From Alphaproteobacteria bacterium (lineage in GTDB: Bacteria; Pseudomonadota; Alphaproteobacteria; DSM-16000; Inquilinaceae): a stretch of 54,516 nucleotides of DNA. The stretch spans positions 1-54,516 of the forward strand of contig JANQKE010000054.1 in NCBI GenBank assembly GCA_028281265.1, in the 5' to 3' direction. Below, piece after piece: positions 44,295-52,152 of this stretch; positions within the stretch are counted from its first letter, which is position 1; every line of letters starts with the position of its first letter. The translations under genes and the position numbers were made by a program. The notes under the pieces are model-generated. The model saw only the letters and a program-made list of their open reading frames with translations. It did no database searches and was not told where the DNA came from.

Positions 44295-44469
44295 GATATC
44301 AGGGTCCTTCGAAGTAAGGTGTGGCCGCTTCGGGCCGCACGACAGGTCGGGCTCCGCTGCGATCGCTTCCAGGCCGCAGGGCATCACGCTTTGCTGATCT
44401 CCCGAGACGGCGGCGTGAAGACGGGCTCCGCTGCGCATCCGGGTTTCGCCAAGCCCGGGGCTGTGAGAC

Positions 44470-44506
44470 GCTAGAGCGATCGCCTCCAACGCCATCCCGC
44501 TCTCGC
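44470..44506 (-). repeat. Family B repeat remnant, copy B4 (reverse)
   Basis: On the minus strand: GAGAGCGGGATGGCGTT, GGAGGCGATCGCTCTAG. This matches the first 40 bases of B1 and then stops. The distal arm and the ACATGAGGGT part are missing. It lies in the 240-base divergent gap before the ATP-grasp fusion gene. Confidence 0.65.
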
Positions 44507-44534
44507 ACAGGCACAGCAGATCGACGGCCTATCC

Positions 44535-47132
44535 ATGGACGAACCCGGCCGGACGGCGGCCCCTTCTCGGGTCTCGGAAACCTCGTCGCCGGACGGTCTG
44601 GCGCTGCTGGGTCGCTACCATCCATTGCCCGGCGTACCCGATGAGATGATGGACGGCGACGGCCGGATCCGGGACCACTGGCAACCTTTGCTGGACTGCA
44701 TGGCGGGTTTGAGTGCGGCGGAACGCGACCGGCGCCGGCGCGAGGCCCAGCAGCTCATCCACGACCATGGCGTCACCTACAACGTCTACGGCGATCCGCA
44801 AGGCTTCGACCGGCCGTGGAAGCTGGACCTCACCCCCTTGATCCTGCCCGCCGAGGAATGGTCGGTGCTGTCCCGCGGCCTGATCCAGCGTGCCCATCTG
44901 CTCAATGCGGTGCTGGCCGACCTCTACGGACCGCGCGCCTTGCTCGCGGGCGGCGCCCTCGCACCGGAGATCCTGTTCGCGAACCCGCAATATCTGCGGC
45001 CGCTTTCCGGTCACCGCCCGCCGGGCGACCGCTGGCTGCACCTGATGGCGGTGGATCTGGCCCGCGGTCCCGACGGCCGATGGTGGGTGCTTTCGGACCG
45101 CACCCAGGCACCGTCAGGCGCGGGATACGCGCTGGAAAACCGGGTGATCGCCGCGCGCACCTGGCCCGAACCGTTCCGCCGGATGCCCGTTGCCCGGCTG
45201 GCCGGCTTCTTCGAAGCCTGGCGGGCAGGACTGTCCCGGCTGTCCGGCAAGGACGAGCCGCGGTTGGTGTTGCTGACCCCGGGGCCCTACAACGAAACCT
45301 ATTTCGAGCACGCCTATCTGGCTCGTCATCTCGGCGTCCCGCTGGTCGAGGGAGCCGATCTCACCGTCCGCGACGGCCGGGTGTTCCTGAAGGCGGTCGA
45401 CGGGCTGAAGCCGGTCGACGTCGTCATCCGGCGCCTGGACAGCGAGTGGTGCGACCCGCTGGAGCTGCGCAACGACAGCAGCCTGGGCATCCCGGGGCTG
45501 CTGGAGGCCGTGCGCGGCGGCACCGTCGTGGTGGCCAATGCGCTGGGCAGCGGCGTCGTCGAGGCCGCGGCCCTGCTGGCCTTCCTGCCCGGCCTGTGCC
45601 GAGCGGTGCTGGGGCAGGACCTGCTGCTGCCCAGCACCGCCACCTGGTGGTGCGGAGACCCGGCCGTGCGGTCCGAGATGCTGGCCAAGCTCGACCGGAT
45701 GGTGCTGCAGCCGGCGTTCTCCCCACGCCGGATGCCCGGTGCCGGAACGGCCGGTCCGGCGATCGGCAGCAGCCTTGATCCGGCGGCGCGGACGCGGCTG
45801 GAACGGGACTTGGTGCAGCGCGGCTGGGACCGGGTCGGCCAGGAGCTGGTGGCGCTGTCGACCGCCCCGAGCTGGGCCGACGACCGGATGCGACCGGCAC
45901 CGATGAGCCTGCGCGTCTTCATCGCCTGGGACGGGGACGGCTATCGCGTCATGCCCGGGGGTCTGACCCGGGTATCGGCGTCGCACGACACCCGGGCGGT
46001 ATCGATGCAGCGGGGGGACGGCAGCAAGGACACCTGGGTGCTGGCCGACGACGACGCCCGATACCGACCGCCACGGAAGGCCACCGACATGCGCCTGGCG
46101 GTCCGCCGGACGATGGACACGCTGCCCAGCCGTTCGGCCGACGATCTGTTCTGGCTGGGCCGCTATGCCGAGCGGGCCGAGACCCGCATTCGGCTGTTTC
46201 GCGCCGTCATCGCCCGTCTCACGGGGGAGGCCTGGCACCCCCGGGGCAGCCCGGTCCTGGCGCGGCTGATCGATCGGCTGGTCTTGCGTCTGCCGGACGG
46301 CCTCGCCGCAGACAGCACGGCCCGCTTCGAAGCGGCGGTGCCGGCGCTGCTGTTCGACCGGACCGATCCTTCGAGCCTGGCCTTCACCCAGCGGCAGCTG
46401 CAGCACACCGCGCGGAATTGCCGGGATCGGCTGGGCACGGATGCCTGGCGGCTGTTGACCGACCTGCAACCGGGCGACACGCCGGAGGTCGGCATCACGC
46501 TGGACGGCGCCCTGCTGCACCTCAAGCATCGGCAGGATCATCTGGTGGCGCTGGCCGGCCTGCAACAGGAAGCCACCAGCCGCGGACATGGCTGGCGGTT
46601 CACCGATCTGGGCCGCCGCCTGGAACGGATCGTGTCGACGGCCGAGTTGCTGGCCGCCCTGGCGACCGAACCAGACGGGGAGATCGATGGCGGCCTGGAG
46701 ACGGCGCTGGAACTCGGCGTGTGCGCGATGACCTACCGCACGCGCTATGGCGCGAGGCTGCAGCAGGCCCCGGTGGTCGACCTGTTGCTGGCCGACCCCG
46801 GCAATCCGCGGTCGATCGCCTTTCAGCTCACCCGGACGGTCGATCACATCGACTCGCTGCCGCGGGACGATGCCCGCGGACTTCCCGGTCCCGATCAGCG
46901 GTTGGCCCGCGGTCTGCTGGCCGACGTGACGCTGTGCGACATCGAGCACATGCTGGCGGCGCGGCACGGCGGCGACGGTCCGACGCTCCGGGGATTGCTC
47001 GACCATCTGCTCGAGGCGGTTCCCCGGCTCAGCGACATAATCGGCGGCCGGTATTTCCTGCACAGCGACCCCCGGCAGGTGCGGCGGCCGAACGGGGCGG
47101 ACGGGATCACCGACATGCTGGCGGCGGTGTGA
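44535..47132 (+). CDS. Circularly permuted ATP-grasp / alpha-E fusion protein
   Basis: An 865-residue fusion. The N-terminal ~490 residues are the DUF404/DUF407 circularly permuted ATP-grasp (LIHDHGVTYNVYGDPQG, ILFANPQYLRPLSG, WWVLSDRTQAPSGAGYALEN, NALGSGVVEAAALLAFLPGL, MSLRVFIAWDGDGYRVMPGG). From ~530 the alpha-E domain (DUF403) begins with SADDLFWLGRYAERAETRIR and ends with AFQLTRTVDHIDSLP. The two halves are separate genes in many bacteria. Such enzymes are predicted to ligate amino acids or build small peptides and are linked to a transglutaminase-like protease, as here: the next gene overlaps by one base (TGATG). Substrate unknown. Confidence 0.92.
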   Translation: MDEPGRTAAPSRVSETSSPDGLALLGRYHPLPGVPDEMMDGDGRIRDHWQPLLDCMAGLSAAERDRRRREAQQLIHDHGVTYNVYGDPQGFDRPWKLDLTPLILPAEEWSVLSRGLIQRAHLLNAVLADLYGPRALLAGGALAPEILFANPQYLRPLSGHRPPGDRWLHLMAVDLARGPDGRWWVLSDRTQAPSGAGYALENRVIAARTWPEPFRRMPVARLAGFFEAWRAGLSRLSGKDEPRLVLLTPGPYNETYFEHAYLARHLGVPLVEGADLTVRDGRVFLKAVDGLKPVDVVIRRLDSEWCDPLELRNDSSLGIPGLLEAVRGGTVVVANALGSGVVEAAALLAFLPGLCRAVLGQDLLLPSTATWWCGDPAVRSEMLAKLDRMVLQPAFSPRRMPGAGTAGPAIGSSLDPAARTRLERDLVQRGWDRVGQELVALSTAPSWADDRMRPAPMSLRVFIAWDGDGYRVMPGGLTRVSASHDTRAVSMQRGDGSKDTWVLADDDARYRPPRKATDMRLAVRRTMDTLPSRSADDLFWLGRYAERAETRIRLFRAVIARLTGEAWHPRGSPVLARLIDRLVLRLPDGLAADSTARFEAAVPALLFDRTDPSSLAFTQRQLQHTARNCRDRLGTDAWRLLTDLQPGDTPEVGITLDGALLHLKHRQDHLVALAGLQQEATSRGHGWRFTDLGRRLERIVSTAELLAALATEPDGEIDGGLETALELGVCAMTYRTRYGARLQQAPVVDLLLADPGNPRSIAFQLTRTVDHIDSLPRDDARGLPGPDQRLARGLLADVTLCDIEHMLAARHGGDGPTLRGLLDHLLEAVPRLSDIIGGRYFLHSDPRQVRRPNGADGITDMLAAV

Positions 47133-48100
47133 TGTCGACCCCCGCCCCCGCCACCGGGGTCGATCCGACGGGCGCACGGGTGCGCCGCTTCCGCGTCCGC
47201 CACCGCACGGCCTATCGCTACACCGTGCCGGCCAGCCTGTCCCGGCAGATCCTGCGGCTCGGCCCCAGGGCGGTCCGAGACCGGCAATGGATCGAAGACA
47301 GCACCCTCACGATAACGCCGCCGCCGACGGTCGAGCACCGGCGTCGGGACGCTTTCGGCAATCCGAGCGTCAGCGTGACCCTGGAGGCGCCGCATACCGA
47401 ACTCAGATTGGAGAGCACCACCGGCGTGACGGTGCGCCGTCCGGCACCGCCGCGAGCGCCCGAAACGATGCCATGGGACACCGTGTTCGACCGGGTCCGC
47501 CAGATCCGCAGCCACGCCGATCTGGAGGCGATGGACGTGGCGTTCCCGACCGGCTTCACGGATCGGACCGACGCGCTCATCGCCTATGCGGCAGGCTGCT
47601 TTGCGCCCGGCGGGTCCGTTCTCGACGGTGCGATCGCGCTGTGCACGCGGATCTTCGAGGACTTCTCCTATGACGGCAGTGCCACGACCGTCTCCACGCC
47701 GGCCTCGATGGCCTTCGAGCGCCGGCGGGGCGTCTGCCAGGACTTCGCCCATGTGATGCTGGCGGGCCTGCGGGGTCTGGGACTGCCGGCGCGGTATGTC
47801 AGCGGCTATCTGCTGACCCACCCGCCGCCGGGGGAACCGAAGCTGCGGGGGGTCGATGCCAGTCATGCCTGGGTATCGGTCTACGTGCCCGCGGCCGCCC
47901 CGTCCGACAGCGGTATCTGGGTCGATCTCGACCCCACCAACGGCATGGTCGTGGGCGACGAGCATATCACCGCCGCCTGGGGCCGAGACTATGCCGATGT
48001 GGCACCGGTCACCGGCGTGGTCACCGGGGGCGGCATGCAGACCGTCGATGTCGACGTCGACGTCGAGGAAGTCGTCGACCGAACCGGTCCGCCGGTGTAG
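47132..48100 (+). CDS. Transglutaminase-like protease, ATP-grasp partner
   Basis: A 322-residue protein with an N-terminal beta-rich domain (FRVRHRTAYRYTVPASLSRQ) and a transglutaminase core. The catalytic Cys lies in RRGVCQDFAHVMLAGLRGLG, the His in DASHAWVSVYVP and the Asp in WVDLDPTNG. No signal peptide. It is translationally coupled to the ATP-grasp/alpha-E fusion and is its standard partner. The pair is thought to make and cleave a peptide-like product, a prediction of the family literature and not shown by this sequence. A proteasome-like peptidase sometimes found third in the cluster is absent. Confidence 0.92.
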   Translation: MSTPAPATGVDPTGARVRRFRVRHRTAYRYTVPASLSRQILRLGPRAVRDRQWIEDSTLTITPPPTVEHRRRDAFGNPSVSVTLEAPHTELRLESTTGVTVRRPAPPRAPETMPWDTVFDRVRQIRSHADLEAMDVAFPTGFTDRTDALIAYAAGCFAPGGSVLDGAIALCTRIFEDFSYDGSATTVSTPASMAFERRRGVCQDFAHVMLAGLRGLGLPARYVSGYLLTHPPPGEPKLRGVDASHAWVSVYVPAAAPSDSGIWVDLDPTNGMVVGDEHITAAWGRDYADVAPVTGVVTGGGMQTVDVDVDVEEVVDRTGPPV

Positions 48101-48340
48101 CGGCAGCACCTCGCCCGGGGTCGCCCGGGCTTCGCTCAGCGGCCGGTTTATCGTTCACTTTCATGCGTTTATATCCAGCCGGTGCGGGCGCTGACGCTTG
48201 ATCTTCGGTCCAAGCTCTGCCACCGTCTTGCCCGCGCTGCAGGCAGCCGGATCGGGGCCGGGGTGAGGTCTCCCGCAACACGCCGAACCCGGCGAACACC
48301 AATCAGAACCGCCGGCAGCGGGGAGGATGGGATAAGAGCA

Positions 48341-48622
48341 ATGACCAAATCGGAACTGATCGCCCGGCTGGCCGAGCAGAACCCGCACCTGTACCACCGC
48401 GATATCGAGCGGATCGTCAGCACGCTGTTCGACACGATCGCCGACGCCCTGGCGGACGGCAAACGCGTCGAACTCCGGGGGTTCGGGGCGTTCTCCGTCA
48501 AGGAGCGGGAAGCCCGGGTCGGCCGCAATCCGCGGACCGGCGAGGCCGTTGCGGTGGATGCCAAGCGGGTCCCGTTCTTCAAGACCGGCAAGCAGCTTCG
48601 CGAACGGCTCAACGAGATCTGA
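48341..48622 (+). CDS. ihfB: Integration host factor beta subunit IhfB
   Basis: DNA-bending nucleoid protein, half of the IHF heterodimer. The 93-residue product is of standard length. The dimerisation helices are [19 protein letters not shown] and [21 protein letters not shown], and the DNA-intercalating Pro64 lies in [10 protein letters not shown], followed by the basic [27 protein letters not shown] is typical of the beta rather than alpha subunit. The ATG at 48341 is the conserved start; the open frame extends upstream without support. The usual upstream neighbour rpsA is absent, but lapA follows as usual. Confidence 0.95.
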   Translation: MTKSELIARLAEQNPHLYHRDIERIVSTLFDTIADALADGKRVELRGFGAFSVKEREARVGRNPRTGEAVAVDAKRVPFFKTGKQLRERLNEI

Positions 48623-48841
48623 ACCCGACCCCCGGACCGGGATGTCGGCCGGCCGGCCCCACACCGCCATGGCTTGCACCCGCCCGACGGATGAGGGATG
48701 TGTTCGACGACTGACGCAGAGCAATGACCGCTCTGCCGTGCTGGTCTGGCATGTGGCGCTGCGGCCGGGCTCGAGGCCTCGAACCCACCGCCGGCCGATG
48801 ACGGATATGCAACGGAACACCGACGATACGGGGTCTGGCAG

Positions 48842-49276
48842 GTGCGCTACGTCTCTTGGATCATCACGGTCCCCATCATCCTGGTGATCGTTCTGTTCGC
48901 CCTGTCGAACCGGGAGACGGTGACGCTGGCCCTGTGGCCGCTGCCGTTCGTGCTCGACCTGCCGGTCTATCTCGCGGTTCTGGTCCCGGCAGCGGTCGGG
49001 TTCGTGATCGGCGGGTCCGTCGCCTGGGCGAGCGCCGCCAGAGCCCGTAAGGAGGTCAAGCGCCGCCGCAGCCAGGTCGCGGAACTCAGCGAGGAAGTGG
49101 TCAGGGCCCGCAAGCGGGACCGTGCGCTCAAGGACCGCGAGGTACGCGAGGCCGAGGCCGAGCGGCTGGCGGCCGCCAACCGCGCCGCCGCAAGCGCGGC
49201 GGCGCGCGAAGTCGTCCCCGTTCTGGACCCGTCGGATACGACGGCCGGGGAACCCGCCACGGCCGACAACCGATAG
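48842..49276 (+). CDS. lapA: LapA-family inner-membrane protein
   Basis: A small DUF1049/LapA protein (144 residues, GTG start) with two membrane segments (WIITVPIILVIVLFALSNRE and LAVLVPAAVGFVIGGSVAWAS) and a cytoplasmic, highly charged coiled coil (KEVKRRRSQVAELSEEVV and following). Relatives help lipopolysaccharide assembly or its regulation in the inner membrane. The ihfB-lapA pairing is conserved in alphaproteobacteria. Its TAG stop overlaps the TAGATC at the start of a decayed family A repeat. Confidence 0.87.
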   Translation: MRYVSWIITVPIILVIVLFALSNRETVTLALWPLPFVLDLPVYLAVLVPAAVGFVIGGSVAWASAARARKEVKRRRSQVAELSEEVVRARKRDRALKDREVREAEAERLAAANRAAASAAAREVVPVLDPSDTTAGEPATADNR

Positions 49277-49310
49277 ATCGACCTGCATTTTCAAAGAGGG
49301 AGAGCATCCC
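49274..49310 (+). repeat. Family A repeat remnant, copy A7
   Basis: TAGATCGACCTGCA matches the first arm of hairpin 1, and TTTTCAAAGAGGGAGAGCATCC matches the linker and the first arm of hairpin 2. The right half of hairpin 1 and most of hairpin 2 are deleted. The TAG is also the stop codon of lapA. Confidence 0.7.
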
Positions 49311-49341
49311 GGGACACCCTGGTGAAGCTCCACACCCGGCC

Positions 49342-49386
49342 CCTGGTTCCTGGCTCCTGGTTCCCGGTTCCTGATACCTGGCTCCC
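49342..49386. repeat. Degenerate short tandem repeat at the photolyase 3' end
   Basis: Variants of CCTGGTTC, CTGGCTC, CTGGTTCC and CGGTTCCTG follow each other for about 45 bases just downstream of the photolyase stop codon. The units are imperfect and 7-10 bases long. Function unknown. Confidence 0.55.
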
Positions 49387-49390
49387 GTCT

Positions 49391-50941
49391 TCAGAGCCGG
49401 GAGAGGAACGCCCGGGCGTCGCGTCGCAGGGCGGCGACGCGGTCGGGCTTCATCTTGTCGAGGGTCCGGTACACCATGCCCATACGCGGATTGCCGGACA
49501 GCCGGTCCCGGTTCTCGATCAGGAAATGCCAGTAGAGATAGTTGAACGGGCACGCGTCCGGGCCGGTCCTGTCCTTCACCTTGAACCGGCAGGACCGGCA
49601 ATAGTCCGACATCCGGTCGATATAGGCCCCCGAGGCCGCATAGGGCTTGGAGGCCAGCAGACCGCCGTCGGCGTACAGGGCCATGCCGTGGGTGTTCGGC
49701 AACTCCACCCATTCGAACGCATCGGCGTAGACCGCCAGATACCAGGTATTGACCTCCACCGGGTCGATCCCGGCCAACAGCGCGAAGGTCCCGGTCACCA
49801 TCAGCCGCTGGATATGGTGAGCGTAGGCCTGGCGCCTGGTCTGCCCGATCACCTGGGCGAGACAGTTCAGATCCGTCTCCCCGGTCCAGTAGAACGCCGG
49901 CAGCGGGCGGGTGTGGCCGAAGGTGTTGGTCTCGGCATAGTCCGGCATTTTCAGCCAGTAGAGGCCGCGGACATATTCCCGCCAGCCGATGATTTGCCGG
50001 ATGAAGCCCTCGACCGCGTTGAGGGGCGCGCGACCGGCGCCCCACGCCGCCTCGGCGGCCGCGCAGACCTCGCGCGGGTCGAGCAGGCCGACATTGAGAT
50101 AGAGGCTGATGACGCTGTGGAACAGCCAGTCGTCGCCCTGGCGCATGGCGTCCTGATAGTCGCCGAACTGCGGCAGGGCCCGGTCGATGAAGCGGTCGAG
50201 CGCGCGCAGCGCGTCGTCACGGGTCGTCCCGAACACGAACGGGTGCAAGTCCCCGAAATGCGGTCGGCTGCTGCCCGGCGCGCAGAACCGGGCTTCGACC
50301 ATCGCCAGCACCTCTTCGGTAATCGTATCGGGGGCGACGGCGTGGATCGGCGGCGGGGCCAGATCGGCCGGCAGCGGCTTGCGGTTGTCGGCGTCGTAGT
50401 TCCATCGGCCGCCGACCGGCTCGCCCCCCTCGGTCATCAAGAGACCGGTCTTGCGCCGCATCTCCCGATAGAAATACTCCATGCGGAGCTGCTTGCGGCC
50501 TTCGGCCCAGGCCGCGAACTCGGCCCGGCTGGCCAGGAAGCGATCATCCTCCCGCACCTCGACCGGGACGCCCGTCGCCGCCTGCCATCCCCGGATATCG
50601 GCCCACACCCGCCATTCGCCGGGGAAGGTGACGACGATCCGGGCCGGGCGGTGTGCGGCGGCGGCCTCGGCGACCGCTTGCCACAGGCTCGGGCAGGGAC
50701 CGCCGGGTGCATCGAGCCGGCGATAGGTGACGGGGACGCCCCCGTCCCGCAGCGTGTCGGCGAAGTGCCGCATGGCCGACAGGACGAAGGCGATCTTCTT
50801 GGGGTGATGTGGGACGTAAGCGGTCTCAGCAACCACCTCGGCCATCAGCACCCGGTCTTGAGCGGGATCGCAATCCCTGAGGCTGGCGAGGGTAGGGGTG
50901 AGCTGATCGCCCAGGACGACGATCAGGCTGCGACAGGCCAT
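49391..50941 (-). CDS. FeS-containing bacterial photolyase/cryptochrome (PhrB-like)
   Basis: A 516-residue flavoprotein of the FeS-BCP class, whose characterised members repair (6-4) photoproducts or act as cryptochromes. The N-terminus LIVVLGDQLTPTLASLRDCDP is the class signature. The flavin region contains LNAVEGFIRQIIGWREYVRG and RRQAYAHHIQRLMVTGTFALLAG. The 4Fe-4S cysteines are visible as one near residue 360 (LNCLAQ) and Cys448, Cys451 and Cys464 (YCRSCRFKVKD, DACPFN). The start at 50941 begins the conserved region; an in-frame ATG four codons upstream is also possible. Repair versus signalling cannot be told from sequence alone. Confidence 0.93.
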   Translation of the reverse strand: MACRSLIVVLGDQLTPTLASLRDCDPAQDRVLMAEVVAETAYVPHHPKKIAFVLSAMRHFADTLRDGGVPVTYRRLDAPGGPCPSLWQAVAEAAAAHRPARIVVTFPGEWRVWADIRGWQAATGVPVEVREDDRFLASRAEFAAWAEGRKQLRMEYFYREMRRKTGLLMTEGGEPVGGRWNYDADNRKPLPADLAPPPIHAVAPDTITEEVLAMVEARFCAPGSSRPHFGDLHPFVFGTTRDDALRALDRFIDRALPQFGDYQDAMRQGDDWLFHSVISLYLNVGLLDPREVCAAAEAAWGAGRAPLNAVEGFIRQIIGWREYVRGLYWLKMPDYAETNTFGHTRPLPAFYWTGETDLNCLAQVIGQTRRQAYAHHIQRLMVTGTFALLAGIDPVEVNTWYLAVYADAFEWVELPNTHGMALYADGGLLASKPYAASGAYIDRMSDYCRSCRFKVKDRTGPDACPFNYLYWHFLIENRDRLSGNPRMGMVYRTLDKMKPDRVAALRRDARAFLSRL

Positions 50942-51066
50942 GGCCACTTCCACCGGGAGCGAGGGAGATCACCGGTCGCGGCGGAGAGCGCGCGGCGCCG
51001 GCTCACACCCTGCGACCGCCGGTGTCGACGCTCGGCGGTGGCGGTCCCGGCACCGGCCTCGCACCG

Positions 51067-51831
51067 TCACCCGAGATCGGCCACGAAAGCGGCGATCGGC
51101 CGGGCCGGATTGGCCGCGACCGCGCCGTCGAGCGCATAGGAAATGTCGACCCCCCGGGCGGAGAAGGCGAGCTTCACCCATTGCCCGGCTTGGCTGTACC
51201 ACAGATCCAGATCCAGCGCCCCCGCCATCCGGTAGCGGGTGGCGGCGACCGGCCGGCCGTCGACGCTGACGGTCTCCTCGGCCACCGGCGTGGTCGCAAC
51301 CTCCCGGAACACGCCGCGCTGGGTGTCGAGCAGCCGGGTCGCCGACACCGTCTCCGCCCGCCAGTAGGAGGTGGGCAGGATCGGGCCCTCCGCCCGCTCC
51401 TGATCGCCGTTGCGGCGGATCAGATAGCCACCGCCGGTGCGGTCGACCCGGACCCGATAGTCGTCGCCATTATCGTCGGTCGTCGACTGCAGGGACTGAA
51501 GGACCTCCCCCCGCCAGACCTCCCGGTTGGTGTGGCGGTAGCGGAAGACCGGGATGAAGCCGATCCGGATATCGAGCTCGATCTCGACGTCCACCAGGGT
51601 CTCGTCGCCCTGACGGTCGAAGCGCAGGCGGTGAAAGCCGATCTCGCTCCGCCGGTCCTTGTAGACCCGAAACGGGATCTCCGACGCGTCGGGGATGGCC
51701 GCCGCCCGGGCGGTGGACGGCGTCCAGGCGGGCAAGCTGCACAGGACCGTGCCCATCAGGCCCGCCGATAGCACCGACCGGCGTGTAGCGGACTGCCGCG
51801 CGGCGCGTGTTGCGCTGGTCAAACCCGTCAT
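51067..51831 (-). CDS. Exported DUF6134-like protein
   Basis: A 254-residue protein with an N-terminal export signal. It resembles a Tat signal: twin arginine in ATRRSVLSAG, then GTVLCSLPAW and cleavage near ARAA. The mature part is beta-rich, with paired-strand segments EIPFRVYKDRRSEIGFHRLRF, DVEIELDIRIGFIPVFRYRHTNREVWRGE and RYRMAGALDLDLWYSQAGQWVKLAF. The pattern fits the DUF6134 family of unknown function. It is transcribed in the same direction as the photolyase and lies upstream of it after a 125-base gap. Confidence 0.75.
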   Translation of the reverse strand: MTGLTSATRAARQSATRRSVLSAGLMGTVLCSLPAWTPSTARAAAIPDASEIPFRVYKDRRSEIGFHRLRFDRQGDETLVDVEIELDIRIGFIPVFRYRHTNREVWRGEVLQSLQSTTDDNGDDYRVRVDRTGGGYLIRRNGDQERAEGPILPTSYWRAETVSATRLLDTQRGVFREVATTPVAEETVSVDGRPVAATRYRMAGALDLDLWYSQAGQWVKLAFSARGVDISYALDGAVAANPARPIAAFVADLG

Positions 51832-52152
51832 GATCTGTCGTCTCCGGCATAGAGGGTGCCGTCGGTGCGATGGCGGAACGTCGCGTCCCTTCGGCGATGA
51901 TATCCTAGCATAGGGCCGGCGGGTGAGGGACGTTCACCGGGCCGATCCTCAAGCGGGTCATCTGCCGCACGACCCCGAAGCGGTCGACCGTCCGGATCCT
52001 CCGCCCGACATATCTGTGCTTACGTACGACCCCCGCAGGTGGATGTGTTGCCGGTCCGCCGACGGGGCCGCCCGGCGGGATCTGTCCCTCCGCTGTCAGC
52101 GACGCTTGCCCCGTCCCCGAGCTTTGCATCTGCCGGGTGCCCGGCCGCCGGC
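51832..52152. other. Gap between EAL-like and DUF6134 genes
   Basis: About 320 bases, GC-rich, with the upstream region of the DUF6134-like gene. I see no repeat copy, RNA gene, convincing terminator or coding frame here. Confidence 0.45.
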
